From Nitrospirota bacterium (GTDB lineage: Bacteria; Nitrospirota; Leptospirillia; Leptospirillales; Leptospirillaceae): DNA of 64,000 bases. Under the pieces are notes generated by a model. That model searched no databases. It saw only the letters and a list, made by a program, of their open reading frames with translations, and was not told where the DNA came from. The position numbers were made by a program, and so were the translations under genes. The stretch is taken from assembly GCA_027314645.1 (NCBI GenBank), contig DAHVAL010000003.1, positions 62,001 to 126,000 on the forward strand, given 5' to 3'. This document shows, piece by piece, positions 8,817 through 16,917 of the stretch. Numbering within the stretch: position 1 is the first letter of the stretch; every line of letters starts with the position of its first letter.

Positions 8817-9529
8817 AATCCCCTTCTCCCTCCGCCCTGGTCCTTTCCCATGTGTCCTTCGAAGACACCGGAACCTTGGGCCGCCTCCTGGAGACGCGCG
8901 GATTTCGGATCCAACCCATTGAGCCGGGCCTCTCGGCCGGAGCCGTTCCCGACCCGAAAGCCCCCGACCTCGTGGTGGTCCTGGGGGGACCGATTGGAGT
9001 CTATGAGGAGGCGCGATTCCCATTCCTTAAACAGGAAATCGACTTTGTCGAACGGAGACTGTCCTCGAAAAAACCGATCGTCGGGATCTGTCTGGGAGCT
9101 CAATTGATCGCGAAGGCATTGGGAGCGCGCGTCTATCCCTCCAAAACCACGGAAATCGGGTGGTTTCCCCTCCACCTGACCGATGCCGGGCGTGACTCCC
9201 CCTTAGCCTTGCTTGGCGACGGGGCTCCCATGCTTCATTGGCATGAAGACACCTTCGATCTTCCGGAGGGGACGTCCAATCTTGCCTGGTCGGACCGGGT
9301 TTCCCACCAGGCGTTCATGGTGGATCAGTCTGCCCTGGCCCTCCAGTTCCACCCGGAGATCCGGGGAGAGTCCCTTGAACGGTGGTTGATCGGCCATGCC
9401 TTTGAACTCGCCTCCCGCAACATCGATCTTTCCATTTTGAGACGGCAGACAAAAGAATACGCAATGGATCTCGAAAGAAGGGCCGAAGCCTTCTTCTCCC
9501 GCTGGCTCTCCGACGCAGGGCTCCTCTGA
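8813..9529 (+). CDS. Class I glutamine amidotransferase-like protein
   Basis: 238 aa from the GTG at 8813, which overlaps the ettA stop by 4 nt; an upstream extension in the same frame merely shadows ettA. The nucleophile elbow GICLGAQL, an upstream VVLGGPIGVYEE strand, and LQFHPEIRGE supply the Cys-His-Glu triad of class I amidotransferases. It resembles the GuaA-N-like group (YfeJ/YfdC type) that stand alone; the last 50 residues are a helical tail. The substrate is unknown: such proteins hydrolyse gamma-glutamyl amides, so a role in glutamine or glutathione-type metabolism is possible. An RecD-like helicase gene follows after 11 nt. Confidence 0.85.
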   Translation: MKSPSPSALVLSHVSFEDTGTLGRLLETRGFRIQPIEPGLSAGAVPDPKAPDLVVVLGGPIGVYEEARFPFLKQEIDFVERRLSSKKPIVGICLGAQLIAKALGARVYPSKTTEIGWFPLHLTDAGRDSPLALLGDGAPMLHWHEDTFDLPEGTSNLAWSDRVSHQAFMVDQSALALQFHPEIRGESLERWLIGHAFELASRNIDLSILRRQTKEYAMDLERRAEAFFSRWLSDAGLL

Positions 9530-9540
9530 CGAGGCACACG

Positions 9541-10920
9541 ATGGTCTTCCGCCCCCCGGCCTTCCCATGGACACCGGATCCGACCGATCCATCGGCCTCC
9601 CTGGCCTCCCTCCTGGACCATCCGGAGGTCTCCTCAGCCATCCTTTCGGGGCCTGCCGGATCCGGAAAAACGACATTGACGGCAGGATTTCTACGCAAGG
9701 CGGTCAGCAGAGGGCTGTCCCTCGCGATCGCCGCCCCGACCCATAAGGCGGTCCGCGTTCTCAGAGAAACTTTGGGACAGGAGGACCTGGTCGCCCGGCA
9801 CCTTCTGTTCACCACATTGCACTCGCTTCTTGGGCTCAAGCTCTCGGAAAACGAGGACGGCTCGTTTTCCATCAAGCCGGGGCCGGCGCCGGAACTCTCC
9901 TTGTTCGATTGGATTATCGTCGACGAATGTTCCCTTGTCGGGCAGGATCTTCTCGAGGCCCTTGAACGCGCCCGAGGAACCGCCCGAATTCTTTATGTTG
10001 GTGATCCTTACCAGTTGCCTCCGGTGGAAGCCCTCCACCTTGAAACCCCGCCGGTGTTTGCTCTTCCTGTCCCCCGCCTCGCCTTGGCACAGGTTCATCG
10101 CCAACGCGAAGACCATCCCATTCACCTTCTCACGCGGACCCTTCTTTCCTGGAACATCGAGGAGGGCCGGCCGACGCCCAAAGCGCTCTTCCCGGAGCTG
10201 GAGAGCCTCGTGCCGGAAGACCTCTCCCACACCGGTCAGCTCCTCTGGATTCCGGGAGGCAGCAAGGAAGCGGTCCGATGGTCGGCCCACCTGTCAGACG
10301 CGGGAAGCAACATCCGGATTCTGGCGTATACGAACCGGCGGGTCGAGCAGTACAACCGCGAGCTTTTTCGAAGGCATTACGGGGTACTCGCAACCCCCTT
10401 CGCGCGTCATGAACGGGTCCTGCTTCACGAAACAATCGGAGTCAAAACCGAGGAAGGAGAGTTGCGGGTTCTCCCGGCCGGCGAGGAATGGACCGTTCTC
10501 GAAATTGTCCCTGAGCGGAATCCCGAATACCCCGACATCCCTGCCCACCGTGTGTATCTTGAAGACGATTCCGGAGACACTGTGTCCGTCCTCGTGTGCG
10601 ACGACTCCGCGACTCATCAGAAGAGAATTGACGAACTATTCAAGGAAATCCGAGATCTTCGGGACAGGACCCCCGGGGCCCGAAAGGAAATCGGGCCCCT
10701 CTCGAAAAAAGCCTGGGGCCTGAAGCGGGCCTTTGCCCCCTTGCGCCATGGATATGCGACCACGGTCTTCAAGGCCCAAGGGAGCACCTTCGATTCGGTG
10801 ATTGTCGACTGGCGGGACATGAATCTTTTCCGTGAGGACCGAGCCTTCCTGAGAGCCCTCTATGTGGCGGGGACGCGTCCCCGCCACAGGCTTCTTTTCT
10901 CGGCCTCGTCCGTGCTCTGA
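9541..10920 (+). CDS. RecD/Dda-like superfamily 1 helicase
   Basis: 459 aa. Motif I is GPAGSGKTTL (about 37-46), followed by AAPTHKAV (motif Ia), the Walker B strand IIVDECSLV, GDPYQLPPV (motif III) and, near the C-terminus, FKAQGSTFDSVIVD and the motif VI region LYVAGTRPRHRLLF. The order and spacing match SF1B helicases of the RecD2/Dda type, which move 5'-3' on single-stranded DNA. It lacks the N-terminal domains of RecD2, hence is closer to the compact Dda-like form. It sits 11 nt after the amidotransferase gene and converges with sat, separated by 57 bp. A stem-loop GAG-CGGG-GATT-CCCG-CTC lies in that gap. Confidence 0.85.
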   Translation: MVFRPPAFPWTPDPTDPSASLASLLDHPEVSSAILSGPAGSGKTTLTAGFLRKAVSRGLSLAIAAPTHKAVRVLRETLGQEDLVARHLLFTTLHSLLGLKLSENEDGSFSIKPGPAPELSLFDWIIVDECSLVGQDLLEALERARGTARILYVGDPYQLPPVEALHLETPPVFALPVPRLALAQVHRQREDHPIHLLTRTLLSWNIEEGRPTPKALFPELESLVPEDLSHTGQLLWIPGGSKEAVRWSAHLSDAGSNIRILAYTNRRVEQYNRELFRRHYGVLATPFARHERVLLHETIGVKTEEGELRVLPAGEEWTVLEIVPERNPEYPDIPAHRVYLEDDSGDTVSVLVCDDSATHQKRIDELFKEIRDLRDRTPGARKEIGPLSKKAWGLKRAFAPLRHGYATTVFKAQGSTFDSVIVDWRDMNLFREDRAFLRALYVAGTRPRHRLLFSASSVL

Positions 10921-10977
10921 CCTCTTGAGCCGGGGATTCCCGCTCCGCTTCGTTCGATGGGGGCAAAAACGCCGGAA

Positions 10978-12171
10978 TTACGCCGAATCCGAGGTGACGG
11001 GGACCTGTTCTTCCTTCGTGCGGTAATGCCCGATCAGCACAGCGGCAACTTCCGGGCGCGTCATCTCCGGTGGGGGCGGGAGACCGTCGCGCAGCATCTG
11101 GCGGACTTTGGTGCCCGAAAGCAGAACATGGGAGTTTTCGTCATGGCCGCAGGTCTTGTGGGAGACCATTCCTTCGCAGGTCCGGCAATAATAGGCCGTA
11201 TCGAAGAAGATGGGGATGATTCCGAGTTCGTCGAAGGAAAATTGCCGGAGCAGGGCATGGGCCTCGAACGGTCCATAAAAACTTCCAACCCCCGCGTGGT
11301 CCCGGCCGATGATGAAATGAGTGCATCCGTAGTTCTTCCGAACGAGGGCATGAAACAGGGCTTCCCTTGGCCCGGCATACCGCATCGACCCCGGGAAAAC
11401 CCCCAGAATGACCCGGGTCTTTGGGTAATAGCGCTCAAGAAGAACCTGATAGCAATCCATCCGGACCCGGGCCGGAACGTCGTCTTCCTTGGTTTCACCG
11501 ACAAGGGGGTGAAGGAAAAGCCCGTCCACCACCTCGAGTGAGCACTTCTGGATATACTCGTGAGCCCGGTGAATCGGATTCCTGGTCTGAAATCCGACGA
11601 CCGTCTGCCAACCCAGCTGCTCGAAGAGTGACCGCGAGGCGGTGGGTGTGAGATGAAACTCGGAAAACGGTCCATCCGACCAGTCCTCGATGACGGAAAC
11701 CTTTCCTCCTGCGGCATAGGGCGTTCCAAGCCGCTCGAGAGCCGCCACACCTGGATGGGCCGGATCATTCGTCTTGTAGACTTCCTTGGCTTCCCAGACC
11801 AGATCCCGTTTAAAGAGGTCGGAGACGGTCAGAATCCCCAGGAGCTTGTCCGATTGATCGACCAGCCTGACAACCTCCCCGATACGAAGCGACCGGAACT
11901 CCTTTTCGAGGATCGGCAGGACGATCGGAAGGGGAAAAACGAGCCCGTCGGGGAGCCGCATGCGTTGAACCACCGACCGGTAGCTTTGTTCGTCCATGAA
12001 TCCGTCGAGAGGGCTCACCGCCCCGACGGCGATCAGCCCAAGATCCGAAATTTCACGCGCAGAGAGGCGAATTTCCGGATGGTTTGCATAGGCCCTCTGC
12101 ATTTCAGGCCGGGCGTTTTTGGAAATGGTTGCACTCACAAGACGGCCACCGTGGGGGACTGAGAGGAACAT
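10978..12171 (-). CDS. sat: Sulfate adenylyltransferase
   Basis: 397-aa homo-oligomeric ATP sulfurylase, which interconverts sulfate + ATP and adenylylsulfate (APS) + pyrophosphate. Visible motifs are QTRNPIHRAHEY (about 194-205, the HxxH-type nucleotide-binding motif), GRDHAGVG (about 287-294), and a Cys/His-containing segment CRTCEGMVSHKTCGHD near the C-terminus, a zinc site common in the Sat forms paired with APS reductase. It is the last gene of a three-gene unit with aprA and aprB; 24 bp separate it from aprB. With AprBA it could either activate sulfate for reduction or release ATP from APS during sulfite oxidation. Confidence 0.95.
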   Translation of the reverse strand: MFLSVPHGGRLVSATISKNARPEMQRAYANHPEIRLSAREISDLGLIAVGAVSPLDGFMDEQSYRSVVQRMRLPDGLVFPLPIVLPILEKEFRSLRIGEVVRLVDQSDKLLGILTVSDLFKRDLVWEAKEVYKTNDPAHPGVAALERLGTPYAAGGKVSVIEDWSDGPFSEFHLTPTASRSLFEQLGWQTVVGFQTRNPIHRAHEYIQKCSLEVVDGLFLHPLVGETKEDDVPARVRMDCYQVLLERYYPKTRVILGVFPGSMRYAGPREALFHALVRKNYGCTHFIIGRDHAGVGSFYGPFEAHALLRQFSFDELGIIPIFFDTAYYCRTCEGMVSHKTCGHDENSHVLLSGTKVRQMLRDGLPPPPEMTRPEVAAVLIGHYRTKEEQVPVTSDSA

Positions 12172-12195
12172 CGGGTCTCCTTATTGAGGATAGGT

Positions 12196-12543
12196 CTATT
12201 GTTCGTTTTCGAGAAGGTCTTCGGGAACACGCGTGGCCAATTCAAACACCTGCTCAGGGTCTCCGTCCACGAAAAGGGTCCATCGGATCGACTCCTTTTT
12301 GAGCTTCGGGACGAGCCGGGCGTCCCGTCCCGCCAACTCGTAGGGAAGGACCACGTCGATCGCACCCACCGGACACATTTTTACGCAGGCGAAGCAATCC
12401 CAGCAGTCGGCTTGCTCCCTCATCACCGCCAGATTCCCGCCGTCCTTCATCCGGATCAGATTTCCCGGGCAGGCGACCACGCATCGGGCTTCCGGCAACT
12501 TTTTGCATCCGTGGCAAAGACCTTCATTGATCGAAATTCCCAT
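12196..12543 (-). CDS. aprB: Adenylylsulfate reductase, beta subunit (two [4Fe-4S])
   Basis: 115 aa. Eight cysteines form two [4Fe-4S] clusters: C10-x2-C13-x7-C21-x3-C25 and C47-x2-C50-x2-C53-x3-C57, with the CWDCFACVKMCP block characteristic of AprB. Electrons pass from these clusters to the FAD of AprA. The start has GGAAGG upstream. Classical AprB of sulfate reducers carries a longer C-terminal tail wrapping AprA; this one stops about 35-45 residues earlier. It lies between aprA and sat on the same transcript. Confidence 0.9.
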   Translation of the reverse strand: MGISINEGLCHGCKKLPEARCVVACPGNLIRMKDGGNLAVMREQADCWDCFACVKMCPVGAIDVVLPYELAGRDARLVPKLKKESIRWTLFVDGDPEQVFELATRVPEDLLENEQ

Positions 12544-12582
12544 CCTTCCCCCTTCCTCTCCTGATTCTCGGCGCCCTCTGGA

Positions 12583-14328
12583 TCAGGCCTTTTGGAGAAC
12601 GGCTTCGCCTTCAGAGACCGAAACGTTCCAGGACAATTCCTCGCCTTCGAGCGTCCGGTGGACGATACGAATCTCTCCCGAGGGCAAGACGACGGAATTG
12701 ATGAAATGTTCATATTTCATATCACTTTCCGGATAATCCATGCGGGTTTGGAATCCCGGCCACCGGGTCTCCCTCCGGGCCAGAAGGTGCGCCACCAAAA
12801 CACGTGCGACATCCACCCGGTCCGCCACTTCATGGGCCAGCATCAGAGCGTAGTCGTCCTCCGAATAAATCCTGGAGAGATCCCCCGAAAGTTCCTCAAT
12901 CTTTTTCCGGGCCATCAAGAGACCCGCCTCGTTCATCGCATAGGATGTCCGGATGCCGCCGGCATATTCATCCATGATTTTCTGAAGACGCGCTTCCGCC
13001 TCCTCCGGCCGAATCCTTTCCTCGGGGGGCGCTGGGGAATCCTTCCAGACCATTGTCCGGCCCCTTTCCGCGGCGACCTCTTCCGGGGACGGAGAGACCA
13101 GGCGCCTCCCTCCGGACGTGATTTCCTTTGATGCCGCGCGCGCGGCAATGGCCCCTTCTGCGAAGCACCCGCTGACGAATTTGTATGGGGCGCCTCCGGC
13201 GACGTCTCCGGCCGCGAATAGATTTGTGAGGGTTGTCCGGCGGTCGACATCCACCCAATAGCCCGCCTGGCAATGGCCTCCGACCAGGTAAGGCTCGGTC
13301 CCGCAAATTTCAACGGGAGATTCGGTCAGGTCGATCCGGTTCGAGGCCCAGTAAAGGACCGTATTGGGATACATGTCGAGATAGGCTTCGTACAATCGCT
13401 TCAGATCGTCCTTCGTCAGGTGCCGCGTATCCATAAAGCAGGGACCGTTTCCGGCGGCCATTTCCCGGAGGGGGCCTTCGAGGCGCAGGGGAGTCGGTGC
13501 CCCCTCCCCCCCGGCATGCGACCACCGGATCTTCATGAATTCTTCCCCCTTGGAGTTGACTTGGGGGGCACGAAAACCCAGGGCCAGTGTTCCGGTGGGA
13601 GCGATCGTGTCCTTGGTCCTGAGCGCGATGAACCGGTGCTCGAAGCTCGTCATTTCGGCCCCCGCTCTGATTCCGATCGCGTATCCCGCCCCTGTATTGA
13701 AGGGCGAATACCACATCTTGTGACGGGCCAGCCCTTCGTTGTTCGGACGGTAGAGGCCCGACGCCCCTCCCGTGGCGACCACCGTCTTAAGGGCCGAAAG
13801 GACATAAAAGGTGCCGTCGGAAATCCCGAATCCGTAGGCTCCATGGACGGTGCCGTCTTGTACGATGAGATTGGTGATCACCACGCGATTCAACACCTCT
13901 GCTCCCGATTTCCGGACTTCCCGCGCCAGGATCGGCTTGAGCGACTCTCCATGGATTTTGATGTTCCAGCGGCCTCGGGGAGAGTAGCTTCCGTCGGCAT
14001 CCTTCACAATCGGAAGTCCCATGGCCTCGACGGTTTCGACCACCTCCTTGAAGAGGGCCGCCTGGGACCTGACAAGGTCTTCCCTCAGAATCCCCATCGC
14101 ATCCATGCGGACATAATCCACGAAGGAATCGATCGTTTCTCCCGGATTGATGTAGGCATTGATCGCATTCATTCCTCCGGCGAGACATCCCGACCGGTCG
14201 ATATGCGCCTTATCCACGACAAGGACGGACAGGTCCGGATTTTCGCGCCGGGCAATGATCGCTGCGTAGCAGCCCGCCGTTCCGCCGCCGATGATCAGCA
14301 GATCGGTTTCAAGGAATTTGGTGTCCAT
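12583..14328 (-). CDS. aprA: Adenylylsulfate reductase, alpha (FAD) subunit
   Basis: 581 aa from the ATG at 14328, which sits 4 nt after GGAGGT; an ATG one codon earlier is too close to that site. FAD-binding GGGTAG is at 14-19. MTSFEHRF, EPYLVGGHCQAGYW and YKFVSGCFAEGAIAAR correspond to conserved AprA segments around the FAD and substrate, and LQKIMDEYAGGI and RRETRWPGF match the AprA C-terminal domain. AprA reduces APS to sulfite and AMP, or the reverse. It is about 60 residues shorter than the dissimilatory enzyme of Archaeoglobus. No qmo or dsr genes are adjacent, so the electron donor and physiological direction stay open. Confidence 0.92.
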   Translation of the reverse strand: MDTKFLETDLLIIGGGTAGCYAAIIARRENPDLSVLVVDKAHIDRSGCLAGGMNAINAYINPGETIDSFVDYVRMDAMGILREDLVRSQAALFKEVVETVEAMGLPIVKDADGSYSPRGRWNIKIHGESLKPILAREVRKSGAEVLNRVVITNLIVQDGTVHGAYGFGISDGTFYVLSALKTVVATGGASGLYRPNNEGLARHKMWYSPFNTGAGYAIGIRAGAEMTSFEHRFIALRTKDTIAPTGTLALGFRAPQVNSKGEEFMKIRWSHAGGEGAPTPLRLEGPLREMAAGNGPCFMDTRHLTKDDLKRLYEAYLDMYPNTVLYWASNRIDLTESPVEICGTEPYLVGGHCQAGYWVDVDRRTTLTNLFAAGDVAGGAPYKFVSGCFAEGAIAARAASKEITSGGRRLVSPSPEEVAAERGRTMVWKDSPAPPEERIRPEEAEARLQKIMDEYAGGIRTSYAMNEAGLLMARKKIEELSGDLSRIYSEDDYALMLAHEVADRVDVARVLVAHLLARRETRWPGFQTRMDYPESDMKYEHFINSVVLPSGEIRIVHRTLEGEELSWNVSVSEGEAVLQKA

Positions 14329-14365
14329 CATGACCTCCAATGTTATAAAAGATTACTAACAAAAT

Positions 14366-14394
14366 AACATATATAGTTCCGAACGCCGTGTCAA
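14366..14394 (-). promoter_or_regulatory. Promoter of aprA-aprB-sat
   Basis: On the minus strand TTGACA (14394-14389), a 17-nt spacer and TATGTT (14371-14366) lie about 38 nt upstream of the aprA start. An exact -35 with ideal spacing suggests strong constitutive sigma70-type expression. Confidence 0.75.
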
Positions 14395-14489
14395 GGGGGT
14401 GACCCAGAAAATTGACCAAAACGGAGGAGGAATTCGAAAAACACAGATCAGCGGGGAAATGGAACGCCGGGGAGAAGGGGACGGGTGGC

Positions 14490-14531
14490 AAAAAAAAAGC
14501 CCGAAGCCGGATTACACCGGCTTCAGGCTAA
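14490..14531 (-). terminator. Rho-independent terminator of the 38-aa gene
   Basis: On the minus strand AGCC-(T)-GAAGCCGG, a TGTAAT loop and CCGGCTTC-(G)-GGCT form a long GC-rich stem followed by a run of nine T. It lies about 20 nt after the stop of the 38-aa membrane peptide gene and insulates it from the aprA promoter. Confidence 0.9.
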
Positions 14532-14551
14532 TCAATCGAGATAGGAAAGCC

Positions 14552-14668
14552 CTAATTCTTCGAGGAGGTGGCGTATCCCCATGCAAAAATGAAGGCGATG
14601 ATTGCAAGGAAACTCATCCAGCCTAAAAAGCTCGGGTTTTCACCCACCAATCTGTGAGCGTCGTACAT
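14552..14668 (-). CDS. 38-aa single-pass membrane peptide
   Basis: ATG at 14668, TAG at 14554-14552, with a GGGGGG purine run about 4 nt upstream. The peptide starts MYDAHRLVGENPSFLGWM, continues with one helix (LAIIAFIFAWGYA, about residues 20-33) and ends TSSKN. The layout resembles small subunits of haem-copper oxidases and other respiratory complexes, but no partner gene is adjacent and the family is not recognised. It has its own near-consensus promoter and a strong terminator, which argues for an abundant, independently expressed small protein. Confidence 0.75.
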   Translation of the reverse strand: MYDAHRLVGENPSFLGWMSFLAIIAFIFAWGYATSSKN

Positions 14669-14728
14669 TTGACCCCCCTTGCTCCGTTCCAGGAATATAG
14701 TTTATGATGAGAACGTCAACGCCTACCC

Positions 14729-14757
14729 AATATAGGCAGTGTGCGTCCACTTGTCAA
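14729..14757 (-). promoter_or_regulatory. Near-consensus promoter of the 38-aa gene
   Basis: On the minus strand TTGACA (14757-14752), 17 nt, TATATT (14734-14729). The start codon is about 61 nt downstream of the -10 box. The rest of the gap up to 14983 shows no gene and no clear promoter for the divergent CNNM/CorC gene. Confidence 0.8.
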
Positions 14758-14983
14758 GGCCGATTCTTCCCCATTCCCAGGACCATCGTTAACTATGCAG
14801 GACGCACGATGGATGCTGTTTTTTCGATGCGAGAACCCCTAAGGCAAGGACGGAAGAGGGGGTCCGTCGACGGGGACAACCATAGGAGTCCTGAATTAGT
14901 ACCATCCGGCCATTCCCAGGGTCCGACACTCTAACGGTCCCCCTTCCCTCTGATCGCTTTCTTCTTCCCTGGAGCCTCGGACG

Positions 14984-16342
14984 ATGACCCCGGTCTGGAT
15001 AGATGCCCTTGCCATCGTGGTTCTCGTCCTCTTCAATGCCGTCCTTGCGGCCGCGGAGCTTTCCATTATTTCGCTCAGGCTTTCCAAGGTGCAGCAGCTC
15101 GCCGGAACAGGATCGCCTGAAAGCCGGGCTCTTTTAAAGCTTCGGAAGGATCCGGAACGTTTCGTCGCCACGATCCAGGTCATGATGACGCTGACCACCG
15201 GACTCGCGTCCGGCGCCACCGGCACGGTCTCCTACGAGAAGCTGAAGCCGATCCTTGCGGTGGCCGTCGACCTGCATGCGCACCCTGTCCTCCTTCCCCT
15301 CACCGTTTTTGCCGTCATCCTGCTCCAGGTTTTCGGAATGCTCGTGCTGGGAGAGATCGTTCCCAAAACCCTCGCGATCCAGAACAACGAACGAATCGCC
15401 TTAAGGCTTGCCAGACCGGTCCTGCTCCTGTCGGAACTGATCAAAATTCCAGTCCATGTCGTCACGTTGACAAGCCGCATCGTCCTGAAGCTCTTCCGCG
15501 TCGCCCCCGGACCCTCCTCCTATCCGATCAGTCCCGAGGAGCTGGAGCTTCTTCTGAAAGAAGGCAGCCAGCACGGGATCATCAACAGGACCGAACAGGA
15601 CCTCATTCAAAGCGTATTCAAGTTCACGGATATTTCCGTCCGGGAGGTCATGGTTCCCCGGGTCCGCATGGTGACCATCCGGACGACCATGGGGCTCCCG
15701 GAAATACAGGGGATCTTCTCCGAGCATCGCTATTCCCGCTATCCCGTCCTCCGTGGAGAGACGGAAGAAGTGGTGGGGATCCTCTACTACAAGGATCTTG
15801 CGGATATCCTGACAGAACAGACCCCTTTCCAGATCGAGCGCATCCTCCATGCGCCCTACTTCGTTCCCGAGTCCATGAAGGTCCCCCATATTCTAAAAGA
15901 GATGCAGAAACGGAGAACCCAGATGGCCCTGGTTCTCAACGAATACGGCTCCCTCGACGGACTCGTGACGATGGAGGACCTCCTTGAAGAAATCGTGGGG
16001 GAAATTGAAGACGAATCGGACGAACTCACCAAACCGGTGGAGAGGCTCCGGGACGGCTCATACATTGTGGATGCCTCTCTTTCGGTCCGGGATCTCTCGG
16101 AAGACTATGGAATCCCCATTCCGGAAGGGGAAGACTATGAGACCCTGGCGGGATTTGTGCTTTCCCAGCTTCAGACCATCCCTCGCGGAGGGGAGTTTTT
16201 CTTTGCGAACAACATGAAGCTGACAGTGGTCGAAATCGACCGCCAGCGGGTTTCCAGGGTCAGAGTGGAGTTCCTCGACATGGCGAAGGCGGGCTCAGAG
16301 AAAAAACATATCGTCAAAACTGAAACCGGAGAAACGCGTTGA
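14984..16342 (+). CDS. CNNM/CorC-type membrane protein (HlyC/CorC family, CBS domains)
   Basis: 452 aa. The N-terminal 190 residues are a CNNM (DUF21) membrane domain with four hydrophobic segments, starting VWIDALAIVVLVLFNAVLAAAELS, where the small-residue AELS motif is typical. Two CBS domains follow (about 207-270, with REVMVPRVRM and GILYYKDLADIL, and about 280-335, with NEYGSLDGLVTMEDLLEEIVG), then a CorC/HlyC domain (about 350-430). Members are implicated in Mg2+ or Co2+ efflux or its regulation; the CBS pair usually binds adenine nucleotide. The next gene overlaps its stop codon, and a third overlaps that, making a three-gene membrane operon. Confidence 0.92.
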   Translation: MTPVWIDALAIVVLVLFNAVLAAAELSIISLRLSKVQQLAGTGSPESRALLKLRKDPERFVATIQVMMTLTTGLASGATGTVSYEKLKPILAVAVDLHAHPVLLPLTVFAVILLQVFGMLVLGEIVPKTLAIQNNERIALRLARPVLLLSELIKIPVHVVTLTSRIVLKLFRVAPGPSSYPISPEELELLLKEGSQHGIINRTEQDLIQSVFKFTDISVREVMVPRVRMVTIRTTMGLPEIQGIFSEHRYSRYPVLRGETEEVVGILYYKDLADILTEQTPFQIERILHAPYFVPESMKVPHILKEMQKRRTQMALVLNEYGSLDGLVTMEDLLEEIVGEIEDESDELTKPVERLRDGSYIVDASLSVRDLSEDYGIPIPEGEDYETLAGFVLSQLQTIPRGGEFFFANNMKLTVVEIDRQRVSRVRVEFLDMAKAGSEKKHIVKTETGETR

Positions 16343-16917
16343 AGAAACTGTCCAATTCGCCCCTCGTCAAACTTCTTCTTTCTCCTATCGGACTTTTCAT
16401 CGTGATCGGCTTGGTCGGTGGACTCTTCGTCGCGGATCTGTTCCGCGGGATCGCCGAACGGCAAGCCGCCCAACCGCAGGTTCAGACAGGGCCGCTCAAC
16501 ACCTCCCAAGCGCCTCTCGCCTATTCGGAAACCTATGCTCCCGTCTCCGATAACGGGATTGTCGGATTCAAGGCGGAAAAGCTTCTTGAAAAAGACGGCA
16601 AAACGTATGTCGAAATCACGGTTCACTTTCACAGGCATCCCAATTACGTCGATTATGAAGTCGGTGTCTATGAACCCCCGACCCTCGTGGACAAAAACTC
16701 GAATCTCCTTTTGGGAACCGTCGATTTCCCGGCAAACCGCCATTTTCTGGGAGGGGAGACTTACCGCACCATTTTATCTTTTCCCGGACGTCCCGCCTCC
16801 TACCCGGTCACCCTCTCCCTGTTCATGGGGGAACGCTTCGCAGGCCAATACCACATGCTCACCATTTCGCTCACGGGACTTTCTCCCGCGCCAAACAAAA
16901 GGAACAATCGAACGTGA
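16339..16917 (+). CDS. Hypothetical protein with N-terminal membrane anchor
   Basis: 192 aa, TTG start at 16339 overlapping the stop of the CorC-like gene by 4 nt, with GGAGAA about 6 nt upstream. One membrane helix occupies about residues 10-32 (SPIGLFIVIGLVGGLFVADL). The rest is a soluble region of predicted beta character (VEITVHFHRHPNYVDYEVGVY, YRTILSFPG), presumably outside the cytoplasm. No family recognised. The overlaps on both sides suggest that it works with the CorC-like transporter and the following membrane protein. Confidence 0.75.
   Translation: MKKLSNSPLVKLLLSPIGLFIVIGLVGGLFVADLFRGIAERQAAQPQVQTGPLNTSQAPLAYSETYAPVSDNGIVGFKAEKLLEKDGKTYVEITVHFHRHPNYVDYEVGVYEPPTLVDKNSNLLLGTVDFPANRHFLGGETYRTILSFPGRPASYPVTLSLFMGERFAGQYHMLTISLTGLSPAPNKRNNRT

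Noticed and set aside
13273-14367. Plus-strand frame of 364 codons opposite aprA
   Set aside because: Shadow of aprA; no domain or ribosome site.
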